Shown here one piece after another: positions 52,754 through 61,861 of a stretch of DNA of 64,000 bases (positions within the stretch are counted from its first letter, which is position 1; the number at the start of each line of letters is the position of its first letter). The position numbers were made by a program, and so were the translations under genes. This stretch comes from Streptomyces sp. CB00455 (GTDB lineage: Bacteria > Actinomycetota > Actinomycetes > Streptomycetales > Streptomycetaceae), in the NCBI RefSeq assembly GCF_001905445.1, contig NZ_LIVQ01000008.1:124001-188000 (forward strand). Reading direction: 5' to 3'. The notes under the pieces were generated by a model. The model ran no database searches and was not told where the DNA came from. It saw only the letters and a program-made list of their open reading frames with translations.

Positions 52754-53629
52754 TCAACGGGCGGTGAAGAACAGGCCGGCTCCGTACGCGTGACGCGCGG
52801 AGATGAAGAACCCGTCACCGGTCGGCCGGGTCATCGTGCCGTTGCTTTCGACGATCTTGCGGGCGTCGTCGACATCGCCGACCAGGATGGTCATGGCCGC
52901 CAGGTACGAGGAGGCCGGGACCGGTTCACCGGGCAGTACCTGTTCGGCGTCCGACGCGCGGACGAACTGCAGCCGCGCAGCCGCCGCACAGAGCAGGGTG
53001 AGGGGGCCTTCACGTCTGGGGGCTACCTGCAGAATGCGGGTGTACCGGTTGGTGATCGCATCGAACTCGGCATCGTCAGCCACTATCAATACGGCCCCGA
53101 GACCACGGGCGCCGTTCGGGTGGCTGAGATAGCGCGGCTGGTGCACGTACCGGCGGGTGAGGTGCTGGGCGATCCCCACGTAGCCCTCCGGGGTCGAGCG
53201 CGGCTCGAGGTGAACGGCGCGGGCACGAACCGTGCGCGGCCCCTCCTCGGTATCGACGTCGCGCTCCAGGTCCAGCACGCCTGAGGTGCGCAAGCCGGCG
53301 CCGGCCAGGCTGCGGTGTGTGGCTTCGGCGTCACCGGTGTCGAGGTTGATCAGCCGGAAGCCCTCGTATTCGTCGGCCATCGCCTTGGTGTGCCAGGGGT
53401 CGGGCGCCGATTCCTCGACGATGCCGAGGAGTTCGATGTACGACCCGCCGAACAGTGCACAGCGGTTGGCGGTGCAGCCGGGCACCGGTGCTTCGCCGGG
53501 CCGCCCGGACAGCAGGTGCCGTGAGCGGGGGCTGAGGGTGAATCCGAAGGAGGCATAGGCCCGCTCCAGTCCGTCGAGGTCGCGGGTCAGGATTCCGGTG
53601 TGATGGATGCCGTGGATGTCCCCTGTCAT
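52754..53629 (-). CDS. VOC superfamily protein, glyoxalase-like domain
   Basis: A 291-residue protein with N-terminal GIHHTGILTRDLDGLERAYA (first beta-alpha unit with a metal-ligand-like His), ALFGGSYIELLGIVEES (Glu ligand position) and a second half-domain (GAVLIVADDAEFDAITNRYT). It resembles glyoxalase-like-domain proteins of unknown substrate. Its start faces the Lrp/AsnC gene across 85 nt, so that regulator may control it. Confidence 0.82.
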   Translation of the reverse strand: MTGDIHGIHHTGILTRDLDGLERAYASFGFTLSPRSRHLLSGRPGEAPVPGCTANRCALFGGSYIELLGIVEESAPDPWHTKAMADEYEGFRLINLDTGDAEATHRSLAGAGLRTSGVLDLERDVDTEEGPRTVRARAVHLEPRSTPEGYVGIAQHLTRRYVHQPRYLSHPNGARGLGAVLIVADDAEFDAITNRYTRILQVAPRREGPLTLLCAAAARLQFVRASDAEQVLPGEPVPASSYLAAMTILVGDVDDARKIVESNGTMTRPTGDGFFISARHAYGAGLFFTAR

Positions 53630-53714
53630 GGGATCGATGCTTCACCGACCGACGGCCCCGGCTCCCCAACTGCCGCTCCCACGCCGCTATCCGACATCGA
53701 CCTACACTGGCCTG

Positions 53715-54665
53715 GTGCATTCCGTCACGCTGGACGTACTAGATCTGCGGCTCCTGCACGCTCTCCAACTCGACGGGCGCGCCGCCTTCAGCAAGATCGG
53801 CGACGTCCTGAGTGTTTCTGACCGCACCGTGGCCCGCCGCTTCAGCAGGCTGCGTACCACGGGAATCGCCCGCGTGGCCGGTGTGACCAGCAGCCACCGC
53901 ACCGGCCATGCCGAATGGCTGGTGCGCCTGCGTGTCCTGCCTCCCGGCATCGCTCCGCTCGCCCGCGCGTTGGCCCGGCGCCCCGACACCGCCTGGGTGA
54001 CCGTCGCTTCCAGCGGCACAGAAATCTTCTGTATCTTCCGCGTCACTGAAGAAGGACCGGCGCCCCTGGACGCGTTGGGCAGCCTTCCGCGGGTCACGCA
54101 GGTCGACGCGCAACGGCTGTTGTGCCCGGTGATGGACCACCGCTGGATCGGCCGGACCTCGGCTCTCACCGACGAGCAGATCGCCACACTGAGGCCAGCC
54201 GCCACCGCGGACACTACTCCGATCCCCCTGACCGATCTCGACCGTCGCCTGCTCCCCGCCCTCGCCGCAGACGGTCGTGCCGCCTACCCGGATCTCGCCC
54301 GGCAGGTCGGCTGGTCGGAATCCGCCGTCCGTCGCCGCCTGGATGAACTCCGCCGGTCAGGCGTCCTCCAGTTCGACGTTGAGGTTGACTCGGGTCTGTT
54401 CGGCTTCTCCGTGCAATGTCTGCTCTGGTTGACCGTCACGCCTGCCCGGCTCAGCAGCGTCGCCCGGACGCTGGCTGGTGATCCTGAAGCGGCCTTCGTC
54501 GGCAGCACGACTGGCCCCCACAACCTGGTTGCCATCGCTGTCTGTCGAGACGCCAACGCTCTCCACACCTACCTCGCCGACCGCATCGGCTCACTCGACG
54601 GCGTCGGCCACATGGAAACGGCGTTGATCACCGCCTACATCAAACGAGCCGCCCCGGCGCTTTGA
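53715..54665 (+). CDS. Lrp/AsnC family regulator, tandem (double) form
   Basis: A 316-residue protein with two AsnC units. Unit 1 starts LDVLDLRLLHALQLDGRAAF (HTH to about residue 55) with a RAM-like domain to about 150. Unit 2 starts LTDLDRRLLPALAADGRAAY and ends with a second ligand-like domain. Such double forms occur in Streptomyces. A TACACT -10 element at 53703-53708 ends 6 nt before the GTG, so the mRNA is probably leaderless. Confidence 0.88.
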   Translation: MHSVTLDVLDLRLLHALQLDGRAAFSKIGDVLSVSDRTVARRFSRLRTTGIARVAGVTSSHRTGHAEWLVRLRVLPPGIAPLARALARRPDTAWVTVASSGTEIFCIFRVTEEGPAPLDALGSLPRVTQVDAQRLLCPVMDHRWIGRTSALTDEQIATLRPAATADTTPIPLTDLDRRLLPALAADGRAAYPDLARQVGWSESAVRRRLDELRRSGVLQFDVEVDSGLFGFSVQCLLWLTVTPARLSSVARTLAGDPEAAFVGSTTGPHNLVAIAVCRDANALHTYLADRIGSLDGVGHMETALITAYIKRAAPAL

Positions 54666-55103
54666 GAGCGGTCCAGCGCCTGTCCGCATCAGACCGCCCA
54701 ACGCGTCGATGACGTCTGCCAGCGGGCGTAACCAGGTTGGTGACCTCGACGAGCACCTCAGCCTCGATGCGCTCTCGGACGGGCCGGCTCGCGGGATTCG
54801 AGCGGCGCTCTGCCCGGGGAGCTGGAGGGTGGTTCCCCAGCCGGTGCCGTTGTACGGGGCGACTACAGGTTGCCCGCCTGGCCGCTGCGGGTGCCCGCGT
54901 ACAGGCTTCCCTTCAACCGCCCGCGCCCCAGCCACCGTGGCGGGCGGGACCGCCTCGACGGGCCATCTGGAGCCAAGCTCTGACGCCCGCCGGTGCAGCG
55001 GCTCCAGCATCAGGTGGCCGGCCAGGTGCACTGCGCCGTGCACGATCAGGGCGTGGGCTCTGCGGCCAGCCACGAGCCCTTGTCCTTCCTGCAGATGGGT
55101 CAC
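54591..55103 (-). CDS. Putative protein downstream of the Fe/2OG oxygenase
   Basis: A frame of 170 codons begins with GTG overlapping the oxygenase stop (GTGA). The start reads THLQEGQGLVAGRRAHALIV and HLAGHLMLEPLHRRASELG; the rest is low-complexity and it runs into the 3' end of the Lrp gene, which real genes rarely do. The overlap supports a coupled gene, possibly truncated. Function unknown. Confidence 0.35.
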   Translation of the reverse strand: MTHLQEGQGLVAGRRAHALIVHGAVHLAGHLMLEPLHRRASELGSRWPVEAVPPATVAGARAVEGKPVRGHPQRPGGQPVVAPYNGTGWGTTLQLPGQSAARIPRAGPSESASRLRCSSRSPTWLRPLADVIDALGGLMRTGAGPLSKRRGGSFDVGGDQRRFHVADAVE

Positions 55104-56101
55104 CCGGTGAGTATGTGGCCGTCGTCGGGGCGGTGGTCACGGGAGCGGCGCAGGTCGGCGGTGACGTAGGTGCGTTGCAGCCAGCGGTCTGCTCCGTCGT
55201 AGCGGGGGTTGAAGGCGGTGCGGCCGTGGACGGTGACGCGGTTGTCGATGATGACGAGGTCGCCGGGGGTCAGGCACAGGGTGTGGGCACTTGCATCGCA
55301 GGCGCGTCCGAATTCGGTCAGCCCTGTGGCGGCCCGGGGGGTGAGTGGGGTGGTGACGAGTTGGGCCATGCGTATGTCGGGATCCTCGGCTGCCCCGGAC
55401 AGCACCGCCCGGCGCTCCGCGTCTGAGTGAGGGGATGTGGGGCCGAAGGAGGGGGGTGGGGTGGTGCGGAACTCCGGTGCGAAGAGGGCTTGGCGGTCGT
55501 CTGGGGAGAGGTGCGGCAGTGCCTGGCGGATGCCGGCGATGCGCATGCCGGCGCGTCGTTCGTGGTCGGCTCGCAGGCACAGGAAGATCACATAGTCGGG
55601 TGGATGGGGGTGAAAGCCGTTTTCGGTGTGGAAGGACAGGGGCACCGATCCGGCGTTGCCGTGGAAGGTCTCCTGCCCGGGCACGGGCACGACGTCCTGC
55701 ACGAGCGCGCCGGATTTCTCAGCCCGGTAGGCGAGAGGCTCCCCGAGTCCGCACGCCACCATGGTCAGCACCGCGGCCGGAACAGTGGCCTGGCGCTGGA
55801 CTGAGCCGGGTAGGGCCGGTGTGGGGGGCAGGGCGGCCTGATCGACGGGCAGGCCGCCGATCACCAAGGTGCCGCTCGGGCCGGAATGCCTTCGAAAACG
55901 GCGCACCTCGCGGCGCAGCCGTAGCGGAAGGTCCTCCCAGGCGTCCCGGGCTCGTGCCACCCACTCGGGGCTGTCGACCTGGTCGTTCCCGCCGGTGCAC
56001 AAGGTGCGGGCCGTGCGTTCGCACGCGTCCGTATCGGCCGTATCGCATTCCCAGCCGGCGGCACCGGTGATGTGGGTGCTGTCGGGCGTCGTCTCGGCCA
56101 T
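55100..56101 (-). CDS. Fe(II)/2-oxoglutarate oxygenase, TauD/clavaminate synthase-like
   Basis: A 333-residue oxygenase; ATG 56101 follows GGAGAA. The facial triad is visible as HTENGFHPH (His-x-Glu) and the distal His in VTVHGRTAFNPRYDG, followed by the 2-oxoglutarate-binding Arg region (RWLQRTYV). LTPGDLVIIDN and the size match the AsnO/VioC-like branch that hydroxylates free or carrier-bound amino acids. It lies 41 nt after a gene of unknown function. Confidence 0.88.
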   Translation of the reverse strand: MAETTPDSTHITGAAGWECDTADTDACERTARTLCTGGNDQVDSPEWVARARDAWEDLPLRLRREVRRFRRHSGPSGTLVIGGLPVDQAALPPTPALPGSVQRQATVPAAVLTMVACGLGEPLAYRAEKSGALVQDVVPVPGQETFHGNAGSVPLSFHTENGFHPHPPDYVIFLCLRADHERRAGMRIAGIRQALPHLSPDDRQALFAPEFRTTPPPSFGPTSPHSDAERRAVLSGAAEDPDIRMAQLVTTPLTPRAATGLTEFGRACDASAHTLCLTPGDLVIIDNRVTVHGRTAFNPRYDGADRWLQRTYVTADLRRSRDHRPDDGHILTG

Positions 56102-56142
56102 CAAATTCTCCTGCCGGGGATGTGGGCGGCGGACACGCGGGC

Positions 56143-57267
56143 TCACGAGTGGCGCAGGCCGGCCACGGCGTCGGCGATGTAGTGATCCCCGAAGCAGATC
56201 AAGGAGGCGTACTGGGCAGCGCGGCGATGGCGCATGAGCCGGAGTTCGGCGACGGCGTTATCAGGGCCTTCTGGTTTCTGAGCGATGGAACGATCCAGAT
56301 GCACCATCGAGTACGCGAGGGTGACGTGCCGTTCACCATCGACGATGTCCGCTTCCAGGAGGGCGCCCCTCGCCTCGGCCAACTCCGGGGCGCGGGCCGC
56401 CAGGTGCTCGTAGGGGCCGGGAACCACGGACAGCAGGTCCCTCATCGCCGCCCGGAACAGTTTGTATCCGCGGTGTTGGCGCCCGCTCAACGGGATGTCC
56501 ACCGACGGCGGCGCCATGGTGTGGCGTATCGCCGCCATGTAGTAGTCGGCCGGGATCGTACTGGCGTGGGTCATGGCCGCCGGAAATCCCCGTACGTACA
56601 CCGTCGCGTCTGCCAGTCTCGACAGCGCGGCGTCGCTGTCGCCGTGCCGCAGGTGGCCGGCGGCGTCGGCCACGGCGACAGCGGCGCACACGTTGAACAA
56701 GACATGGACCTGGTGACCGATGAGCCACCGAGCGCTCCACACGTCCTCCAACGGCGCCCTCGGCCCAGGCTCGGGAACGGCCGGTGCCGGTTCGAAGTCG
56801 CGACCGGCGCCCGGAGCGGCGCCGGTGAGGTCGGCCACCGCCTGACGCATCCCGGCCATCTCCAGGGCCAGGTCGCCTCCCGACAGCGGGGCATCACAGA
56901 GGTCTTCCAGAGCGCGGTGGATGACCAGGACGCCGTGCAGGGCGGCCTGCTGATCGGACAGCTGTCCCTCACGGACCCGGAAGAAGGACTGGCTGGCCGA
57001 CTCGGCCGGCAGCCCCTCACCGGCCACGGCCGGAGCCTGATCCGACAGCGCGGCTACCAACGCACTGGCAGCGGAGGCGGCATGCCGGAGCGCGAGGGTC
57101 CGGTCGACAGGTCTGGCGTGAGTCGGCACCGCCGCCATTACGCGCCCGGTCTCCTCCGCCTCGGCTTCGACCCGCGTGCCCAGCGCAGGGGCGGCGCGCC
57201 CGCCTCGGGGCAGGCGAAAGACAGCGACAGCAGGATGACCGGCAACCGGAGATAAGCCCATAGTCAT
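56143..57267 (-). CDS. Uncharacterised helical protein
   Basis: About 374 residues; ATG 57267 or 57261. It is alpha-helical, with no metal or nucleotide motif that I recognise. Notable segments are LSDQQAALHGVLVIHRALED, WSARWLIGHQVHVLFNVCAA, and STIPADYYMAAIRHTMAPPS. The regularly placed His/Asp residues (HxxxD, GDHYIADA) could hold a cofactor. It is sandwiched between a toroid fragment and an oxygenase on the same strand, so it may be a biosynthetic enzyme of a new type. Confidence 0.6.
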   Translation of the reverse strand: MTMGLSPVAGHPAVAVFRLPRGGRAAPALGTRVEAEAEETGRVMAAVPTHARPVDRTLALRHAASAASALVAALSDQAPAVAGEGLPAESASQSFFRVREGQLSDQQAALHGVLVIHRALEDLCDAPLSGGDLALEMAGMRQAVADLTGAAPGAGRDFEPAPAVPEPGPRAPLEDVWSARWLIGHQVHVLFNVCAAVAVADAAGHLRHGDSDAALSRLADATVYVRGFPAAMTHASTIPADYYMAAIRHTMAPPSVDIPLSGRQHRGYKLFRAAMRDLLSVVPGPYEHLAARAPELAEARGALLEADIVDGERHVTLAYSMVHLDRSIAQKPEGPDNAVAELRLMRHRRAAQYASLICFGDHYIADAVAGLRHS

Positions 57268-57412
57268 AGTGGTTTGCCATGAACACCTCACCCGAAACCC
57301 TTTGCGGGTCGTCAGCCTGGAGTCGATCCGGTGCCGATGCCCCGGGCACCACCGGTGACCAGGCAGACCTGTCCCTGCGGCACGGCGGGGGCGGCCGAGC
57401 GGCGACTGTTGC

Positions 57413-57889
57413 TCATAGGAGGATGCCCTTCATCTCGCAAGGGGCCCGAAACCGGTGTCGGCCTCGGGCATGGAGCTCAGGGACGGCGGCCGCGCTCATG
57501 GAGGCTTCCGACGGCGCGCCCGCCAGGTAGGCGGGGAAGCCGCCGTCCGGGCCGCGAAGAGCGTGCCGCGCGCCGATCCCGCGGCTGATCGCAGCACGGT
57601 GTCTGCGCGGGCCGGTCAGGTGGAAGACCTGGACGGCAGCCGAGGTGCAGTCCACATCGGTGAGACGGGCGCTTTCGGTGTACGACCAGCCGCCGCCCGG
57701 CCACTGGAGCGCGAGGAGGTGTCCGGCCACGGCGTCCAGGACGGTGGTGTCGGCTGCGGCGGCGTGCCGCGCAGTCCCCGCGGTGGCGGTCAGCCAGGTG
57801 TCCTCATCGCAGATGAACGGCGTCCCCCCGTCCGTCCGCTGATGGGTGGGCGCCGTGGCCATCCCTTCGGCGGCCATGCCTTGCGGCAA
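57413..57889 (-). CDS. Prenyltransferase/squalene-cyclase repeat protein, short
   Basis: A 158-residue protein. LDAVAGHLLALQWPGGGWSY and GIGARHALRGPDGGFPAYLA are QW-like repeats of the alpha/alpha-toroid terpene cyclase and prenyltransferase fold. Normal members have 300-600 residues. After SEASMSAAAV the sequence becomes unlike the family, so this is probably a 3'-truncated gene. The DxDD motif of class II cyclases is not present. Confidence 0.6.
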   Translation of the reverse strand: MPQGMAAEGMATAPTHQRTDGGTPFICDEDTWLTATAGTARHAAAADTTVLDAVAGHLLALQWPGGGWSYTESARLTDVDCTSAAVQVFHLTGPRRHRAAISRGIGARHALRGPDGGFPAYLAGAPSEASMSAAAVPELHARGRHRFRAPCEMKGILL

Positions 57890-57982
57890 GACCGAAGTCG
57901 GCAGGGGTCTCCCGCCACTGGCCGCTGGAGCGGAACCGCCAGATCACCCCCTCGAACTGCTACCGCAACCGTTCGGGGAACC

Positions 57983-58014
57983 GGGCCGTACCTGCCGATC
58001 GGCAGGTACGGCCC
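57983..58014. terminator. 32-bp perfect palindrome
   Basis: GGGCCGTACCTGCCGA followed by TCGGCAGGTACGGCCC forms a 16-bp stem with no spacer. It lies about 160 nt downstream of the CMD gene (minus) and upstream of the toroid gene; likely a terminator. Confidence 0.65.
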
Positions 58015-58174
58015 GATGAACATCCACTGACCGGTTTGCCGGATCGCGGTGTCCGGTGCGGTGCATCGCAAGGCGGAGGGCCATGCCTCGTACTGGACGT
58101 GCATGCGTGGTCCGACAACGCCGCGAGGTGCCGTGCGGGGCGCCGCGACCCGGTCAACCTTTCCGGCCACAGCA

Positions 58175-58525
58175 CTAGCCGTGGACGGGCGTAGAGGGGT
58201 GGGTGTGCTGCTCGTAGAGGCGGTCGGCGAGCAGGGCGTGTGCGAGTGTGCCGCCTGCACGGACGGAGGCGGTCACGAAGGCGGTCTCGGCCAGTTCCTC
58301 GGGGGTCACTCCGTGACGGCGGGCGGCGGCAGTGTGTACGTCCAGGCAGTAGGAGCACTGGGTAACGAGCGCGACCGCCACCGAGATCAGCTCACGGTAG
58401 CGGCGCGGTACCGCTCCGTCCTCCCGGTCCACAGCCTGCTGAAAGGCGACCCACGCGGTGAACTCCGCCGGGGCGTTGCCGCCGACGGAGCGGGCGCGGT
58501 GGAGGTCGTCGGGGTGTGCGTACAT
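58175..58525 (-). CDS. Carboxymuconolactone decarboxylase (AhpD-like) family protein
   Basis: A 116-residue protein; ATG 58525 after AGGAG. The redox motif CSYCLDVHTAAARRHG (CxxC with following His) is that of AhpD-like peroxidase partners, with LISVAVALVTQ before it. It likely takes part in thiol-based peroxide reduction or a decarboxylation. It is divergent from a LysR gene, its probable regulator. Confidence 0.9.
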   Translation of the reverse strand: MYAHPDDLHRARSVGGNAPAEFTAWVAFQQAVDREDGAVPRRYRELISVAVALVTQCSYCLDVHTAAARRHGVTPEELAETAFVTASVRAGGTLAHALLADRLYEQHTHPSTPVHG

Positions 58526-58668
58526 GGGCGGGCTCCTGAAGCGGTGGGTGGGGGCAGGGCGCGGCGGGGCTGTTGCCCGGCGTCTGGCACCACCTCACCG
58601 CGGGCGCTGCGGCGCTGTCCAAGACCGGTTTCGGGTGGGTGGGTTCGTTCTGGGTATCGTGGCTGGTC

Positions 58669-59577
58669 ATGGACTTGCGGGCATTGCACTGTTTCGTCGC
58701 CGTGGCCGAAGAGGGCCACTTCGGCCGCGCCGCCGTACGCCTGCACATGGCCCAGCCGCCGCTGAGCCGCCGCATCCGGCAGCTGGAGGCCGACCTCGGG
58801 TGCCGGCTGTTCGAGCGGATCCCCACGGGGGCTCGGCTCACCCCCGCGGGCGAGGTGCTGCTGGCGGAGGCGCGGGATCTACTGGAGCGTGCCGAACGCG
58901 CCCGTGAGCGGGTCCGCGGCGCGGTGGCTGACCGGGTGCTCGTACTGGGCACGGTCGCGGGCGCGGGCCTGGAGGTCGGACCGGCAGCGCTGGCAGCCTT
59001 GCGGCGCACGGGCCTGGGGGTGCGGGTGCGGCTGCGCGAAGCGGCGGTCACCGATCCGACGGCCGGTCTGCGCGAGGGCCGGGTGGACCTCGCGCTGACC
59101 CGTCTGCCCTTCGACACCGCCGGCCTGACGATTCGGCTGCTCGGCGAGGAGCCGCTGGTCGCGGCCGTCCCTGCGGACGATCCGCTGGCGGGCCGCCCGC
59201 GCCTGCACGTCACCGAGCTGGCCCACCGCCCGCGTTTCCGCCTGCCCCCGGGAACCGATGCCCGATGGCGGTCCTACTGGCTCGCCGGTGAGGAGGACGC
59301 GCCCGGCCCGGTCGTGGCGTCGGTCGAGGAGTGCCTGCACGCTGTCCTGTGGGAGGGCGCGGTCGGCCTCCTTCCGGCCGGGGGCGCGCTGCGGCACGCG
59401 CGGCCCGGCATCGCCTTCGTACCCGTCCACAGCCATCCGCCGAGCCGTGTCGTCACCGCCCGGCTGGCAGGTGTCACCGACCCGCTCGTCGATGCGCTCG
59501 CGGACGCCCTCGACGCGGCGCGGCACCCACGGGCGCGACAGGGGCGGCACGATGCGCCCGCGCCCGCCAACGGCTGA
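58669..59577 (+). CDS. LysR family transcriptional regulator
   Basis: A 302-residue regulator. The N-terminal HTH is ALHCFVAVAEEGHFGRAAVR followed by QPPLSRRIRQLEADLG (residues 4-50), then the effector domain. ATG 58669 is preceded by a poor ribosome site. The 143-nt divergent region with the CMD gene should contain the operator; a LysR T-N11-A dyad was not pinned down. Confidence 0.9.
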   Translation: MDLRALHCFVAVAEEGHFGRAAVRLHMAQPPLSRRIRQLEADLGCRLFERIPTGARLTPAGEVLLAEARDLLERAERARERVRGAVADRVLVLGTVAGAGLEVGPAALAALRRTGLGVRVRLREAAVTDPTAGLREGRVDLALTRLPFDTAGLTIRLLGEEPLVAAVPADDPLAGRPRLHVTELAHRPRFRLPPGTDARWRSYWLAGEEDAPGPVVASVEECLHAVLWEGAVGLLPAGGALRHARPGIAFVPVHSHPPSRVVTARLAGVTDPLVDALADALDAARHPRARQGRHDAPAPANG

Positions 59578-59596
59578 GGACTGTGTGATGTCGTGA

Positions 59597-59900
59597 TCAG
59601 CCGGCGGTTTTGAGGAGGCCTTCGCTCCACATCATTTGCGGCGCCGAGTGGAAGCCCGCGGGGTGGCTTTCGAGTGTCCTGCCGTAGCGGCCTGCGATGC
59701 CGGGCCAGGCCAGGCCTCCAGCTTGTTGATCAGTCGTTCGACGGTGTTCCGTTCCTTGGAGAGATCGATGTCGTGGCTGATGGGCCGGCCCCCTCTCGCG
59801 CCCTTCCTCTTCCGCGCTGGCGCCCTGGTCCTCCTTCTCCGGGATGACCGCTTTGATGCCGCGTTTACGCAGGTAGGCGGGCGCGGTGGCGGACCACGGG
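59597..59900 (-). pseudogene. IS5-family transposase 3' remnant, frameshifted
   Basis: AYLRKRGIKAVIPEKEDQ is the conserved segment of Streptomyces IS5-type transposases (YLRRRGIKAVIPEK). Frames then change; the region of NTVERLINKL is readable in another frame, and the end (EGLLKTAG) is mutated from the usual MIWINDLLRT. It lacks the N-terminal half. Confidence 0.8.
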
Positions 59901-59989
59901 GATCCTGACTGTGATCGCGATGTGGGCACCCGTCTGGGATGCGCGTCGGGCAACGACCCGTGCGGGGGGATGTTCGGCCGGCACCGCTG

Positions 59990-60385
59990 TCAGCGGAGTC
60001 GGGTCACCAGAAACCTGCCAGCGGGATCGGGGTGGACAAGGGGTCCTGCGCCTTCGAGGATCGCTGTCAGGGCGCAGGCGACGGCTTGGCGTAGGCCGGG
60101 CAGGGACGTCAGGCCCTCCAGCTTGTCGTCCCCGCGGCCGTGCATGTCGGTGACCGCGCGCACGTTCACCTGCCACGTGATGAGCACACCACTTGCGTCC
60201 TCACGCAGGAGCAGGCCGCCGCCGGTGTCGCCTTCGAGGTCCGCGAATCCGCCGGCCGCAAGTACCTGGCGGACTTCATGCACCAGCAGCTGGAAGCGGG
60301 GGGGCTGCGCTGGTCGGGTGTGCTGCGTGGTGGTGTCATGGTGGGAGGAGCCGCTGTGACCGAGCGCCGGGGCCCTGGAGGGCAC
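59990..60385 (-). CDS. Hypothetical protein
   Basis: Up to 131 residues; GTG 60283 would remove an atypical N-terminus. VLAAGGFADLEGDTGGGLLL and DASGVLITWQVNVRAVTD followed by LPGLRQAVACALTAILEGAG resemble short Streptomyces proteins that adopt a mixed alpha/beta fold. Function unknown. It lies divergent from the DUF1206 gene. Confidence 0.55.
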   Translation of the reverse strand: MPSRAPALGHSGSSHHDTTTQHTRPAQPPRFQLLVHEVRQVLAAGGFADLEGDTGGGLLLREDASGVLITWQVNVRAVTDMHGRGDDKLEGLTSLPGLRQAVACALTAILEGAGPLVHPDPAGRFLVTRLR

Positions 60386-60499
60386 CTGGTGCGGGTCCGC
60401 GCCCGGTCAGGGCACTCGTCGCGGATTGTGGCGAGAACGCCTCCCAGCACCCTGGCCAGGGCGCCGTCGGCCTCGGTAGGGCACGGGGAGGTGTCACAT

Positions 60500-61390
60500 A
60501 TGGCAATCGACGAGGGTGGCGCCCAGGCCAAGACCCGGGGACAGAGCGTGGCCGACAGCCGCGCCATGGAGGTCGCGTCCAGGGTCGGGCTCTGCGCCCG
60601 GGGAGTGATCTACGTTCTGGTCGGCCTCCTTGCTGTCCGGATCGGGTTCGGCGGCGGCGGTGGCAAGGAGGCCGACCGGTCCGGGGCGGTGCGGACCATA
60701 GGCGAGCAGCCGTACGGCCGGGTGCTGCTGTGGGCGCTGGTGGCGGGGCTGGCGGCAATGGCCCTGTGGCGCCTGTCCGAGGCCGCATTCGGGCAGGCGA
60801 CGGCGGGCGGTGACAAATGGACCCGCCGCCTGGGCTCCCTGGGGCTGGCCATGTTCTACATCGTGGTATGTATCGGCGTGGTACAGACCGCGCTGGTCGG
60901 CGGATCCGCCGGGACCCGCGCCAGCGACCAGACCTCGAAGGACTACACCGCGCGAGTACTGCAATGGCCCTTCGGACGGGTACTGGTCGGCGCGTTCGGC
61001 GCCGTGCTGGCCGTCGTGGGCGTGGTGATCCTGATACGCAGCCTGATGCGGAAGTTCGAGAAGAACCTCCGCACGGACCGGATGAGCCGAAGGACGCGGC
61101 GCATCGTCGCGACGCTGGGCGTCATCGGCGGCGCGGCGTGCGGGGTGGTCGCGGTGGCGACCGGCCTGTTCACTCTCCTGGCCGCAGTGCGCTTCGACGC
61201 CGGCCAGGCAAAGGGCCTGGACGAGACGCTGCGCTCCTTCGCCGACACGCCCGCCGGGCCCGCGCTGCTGATCGCCGCGGCGCTGGGCTTGCTGATGTTC
61301 GGCCTCTATTCCTTCTGCGAGGCCCGGTGGCGCAAAGCCCCGGAACACGACGCCCCGGCAGAGCAGTCGGCCAACCGCAACGCCCGTTGA
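60500..61390 (+). CDS. DUF1206 membrane protein
   Basis: A 296-residue protein, ATG 60500 after GGGGAGG. Six transmembrane helices form three repeats; each pair shows the DUF1206 pattern, for example ASRVGLCARGVIYVLVGLLA, RRLGSLGLAMFYIVVCIGVV and RRIVATLGVIGGAACGVVAV. Function is unknown though widespread in actinobacteria. The tail is charged and Asn/Arg-rich. Confidence 0.9.
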   Translation: MAIDEGGAQAKTRGQSVADSRAMEVASRVGLCARGVIYVLVGLLAVRIGFGGGGGKEADRSGAVRTIGEQPYGRVLLWALVAGLAAMALWRLSEAAFGQATAGGDKWTRRLGSLGLAMFYIVVCIGVVQTALVGGSAGTRASDQTSKDYTARVLQWPFGRVLVGAFGAVLAVVGVVILIRSLMRKFEKNLRTDRMSRRTRRIVATLGVIGGAACGVVAVATGLFTLLAAVRFDAGQAKGLDETLRSFADTPAGPALLIAAALGLLMFGLYSFCEARWRKAPEHDAPAEQSANRNAR

Positions 61391-61454
61391 TCCCTGCCCG
61401 CGCCCGGCCTGCCCATGCGCTGCGGACCCGGCCCCGGCCGCGGCGGCGGAAGCC

Positions 61455-61860
61455 GTGCTGTGCCTTGCGGCGGATCCGGACCGGGCCGCCGTGCGTGCGG
61501 CGCAGCTGACCGCGATCGACAAGGACTGGGACTGCCCGTGGCCGCTGGACTGGCAGCGCCACTACCGCGTCCTGGCGGACCTGGTCGACGCCGACGGCCA
61601 GCTGCCCGACATCGCACCGGGCGTCATCTTCGACGGCGACGACATCGGCAAGTGGCTCCAGCAGCAGAAGCGGGCGGCCTTCTGGGCACGGTTCCTGCCC
61701 GAGCAGCAGGAACGGCTGACCAAGCTCGGCGTCAAGCCCAACCAGGCACCCACTCCCGCCCCCGCAGCCAGCCGCGGGGCGAAGGGGTCCGAACAAGGCA
61801 CAGCAAGCGTTCCAGCGGGGCCTGGAGGCCCTCACGCAGTGGGTCGAGCGGGAAGCGGAT
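61455..61860 (+). pseudogene. Helicase-associated domain fragment
   Basis: An internal piece of a large DEAD/DEAH helicase-like protein: PWPLDWQRHYRVLADLVDAD, PGVIFDGDDIGKWLQQQKR and FLPEQQERLTKLGVKP form one HA repeat. No start codon with ribosome site and no helicase core. At about 61860 it joins a DUF6879-like fragment read on the other strand. Confidence 0.65.
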
Positions 61861-61861
61861 G

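Noticed and set aside
57983..58014. The 32-bp perfect palindrome as a replication origin or att core
   Set aside because: It is a simple GC stem between genes, best explained as a terminator; no iterons or recombinase gene are adjacent.
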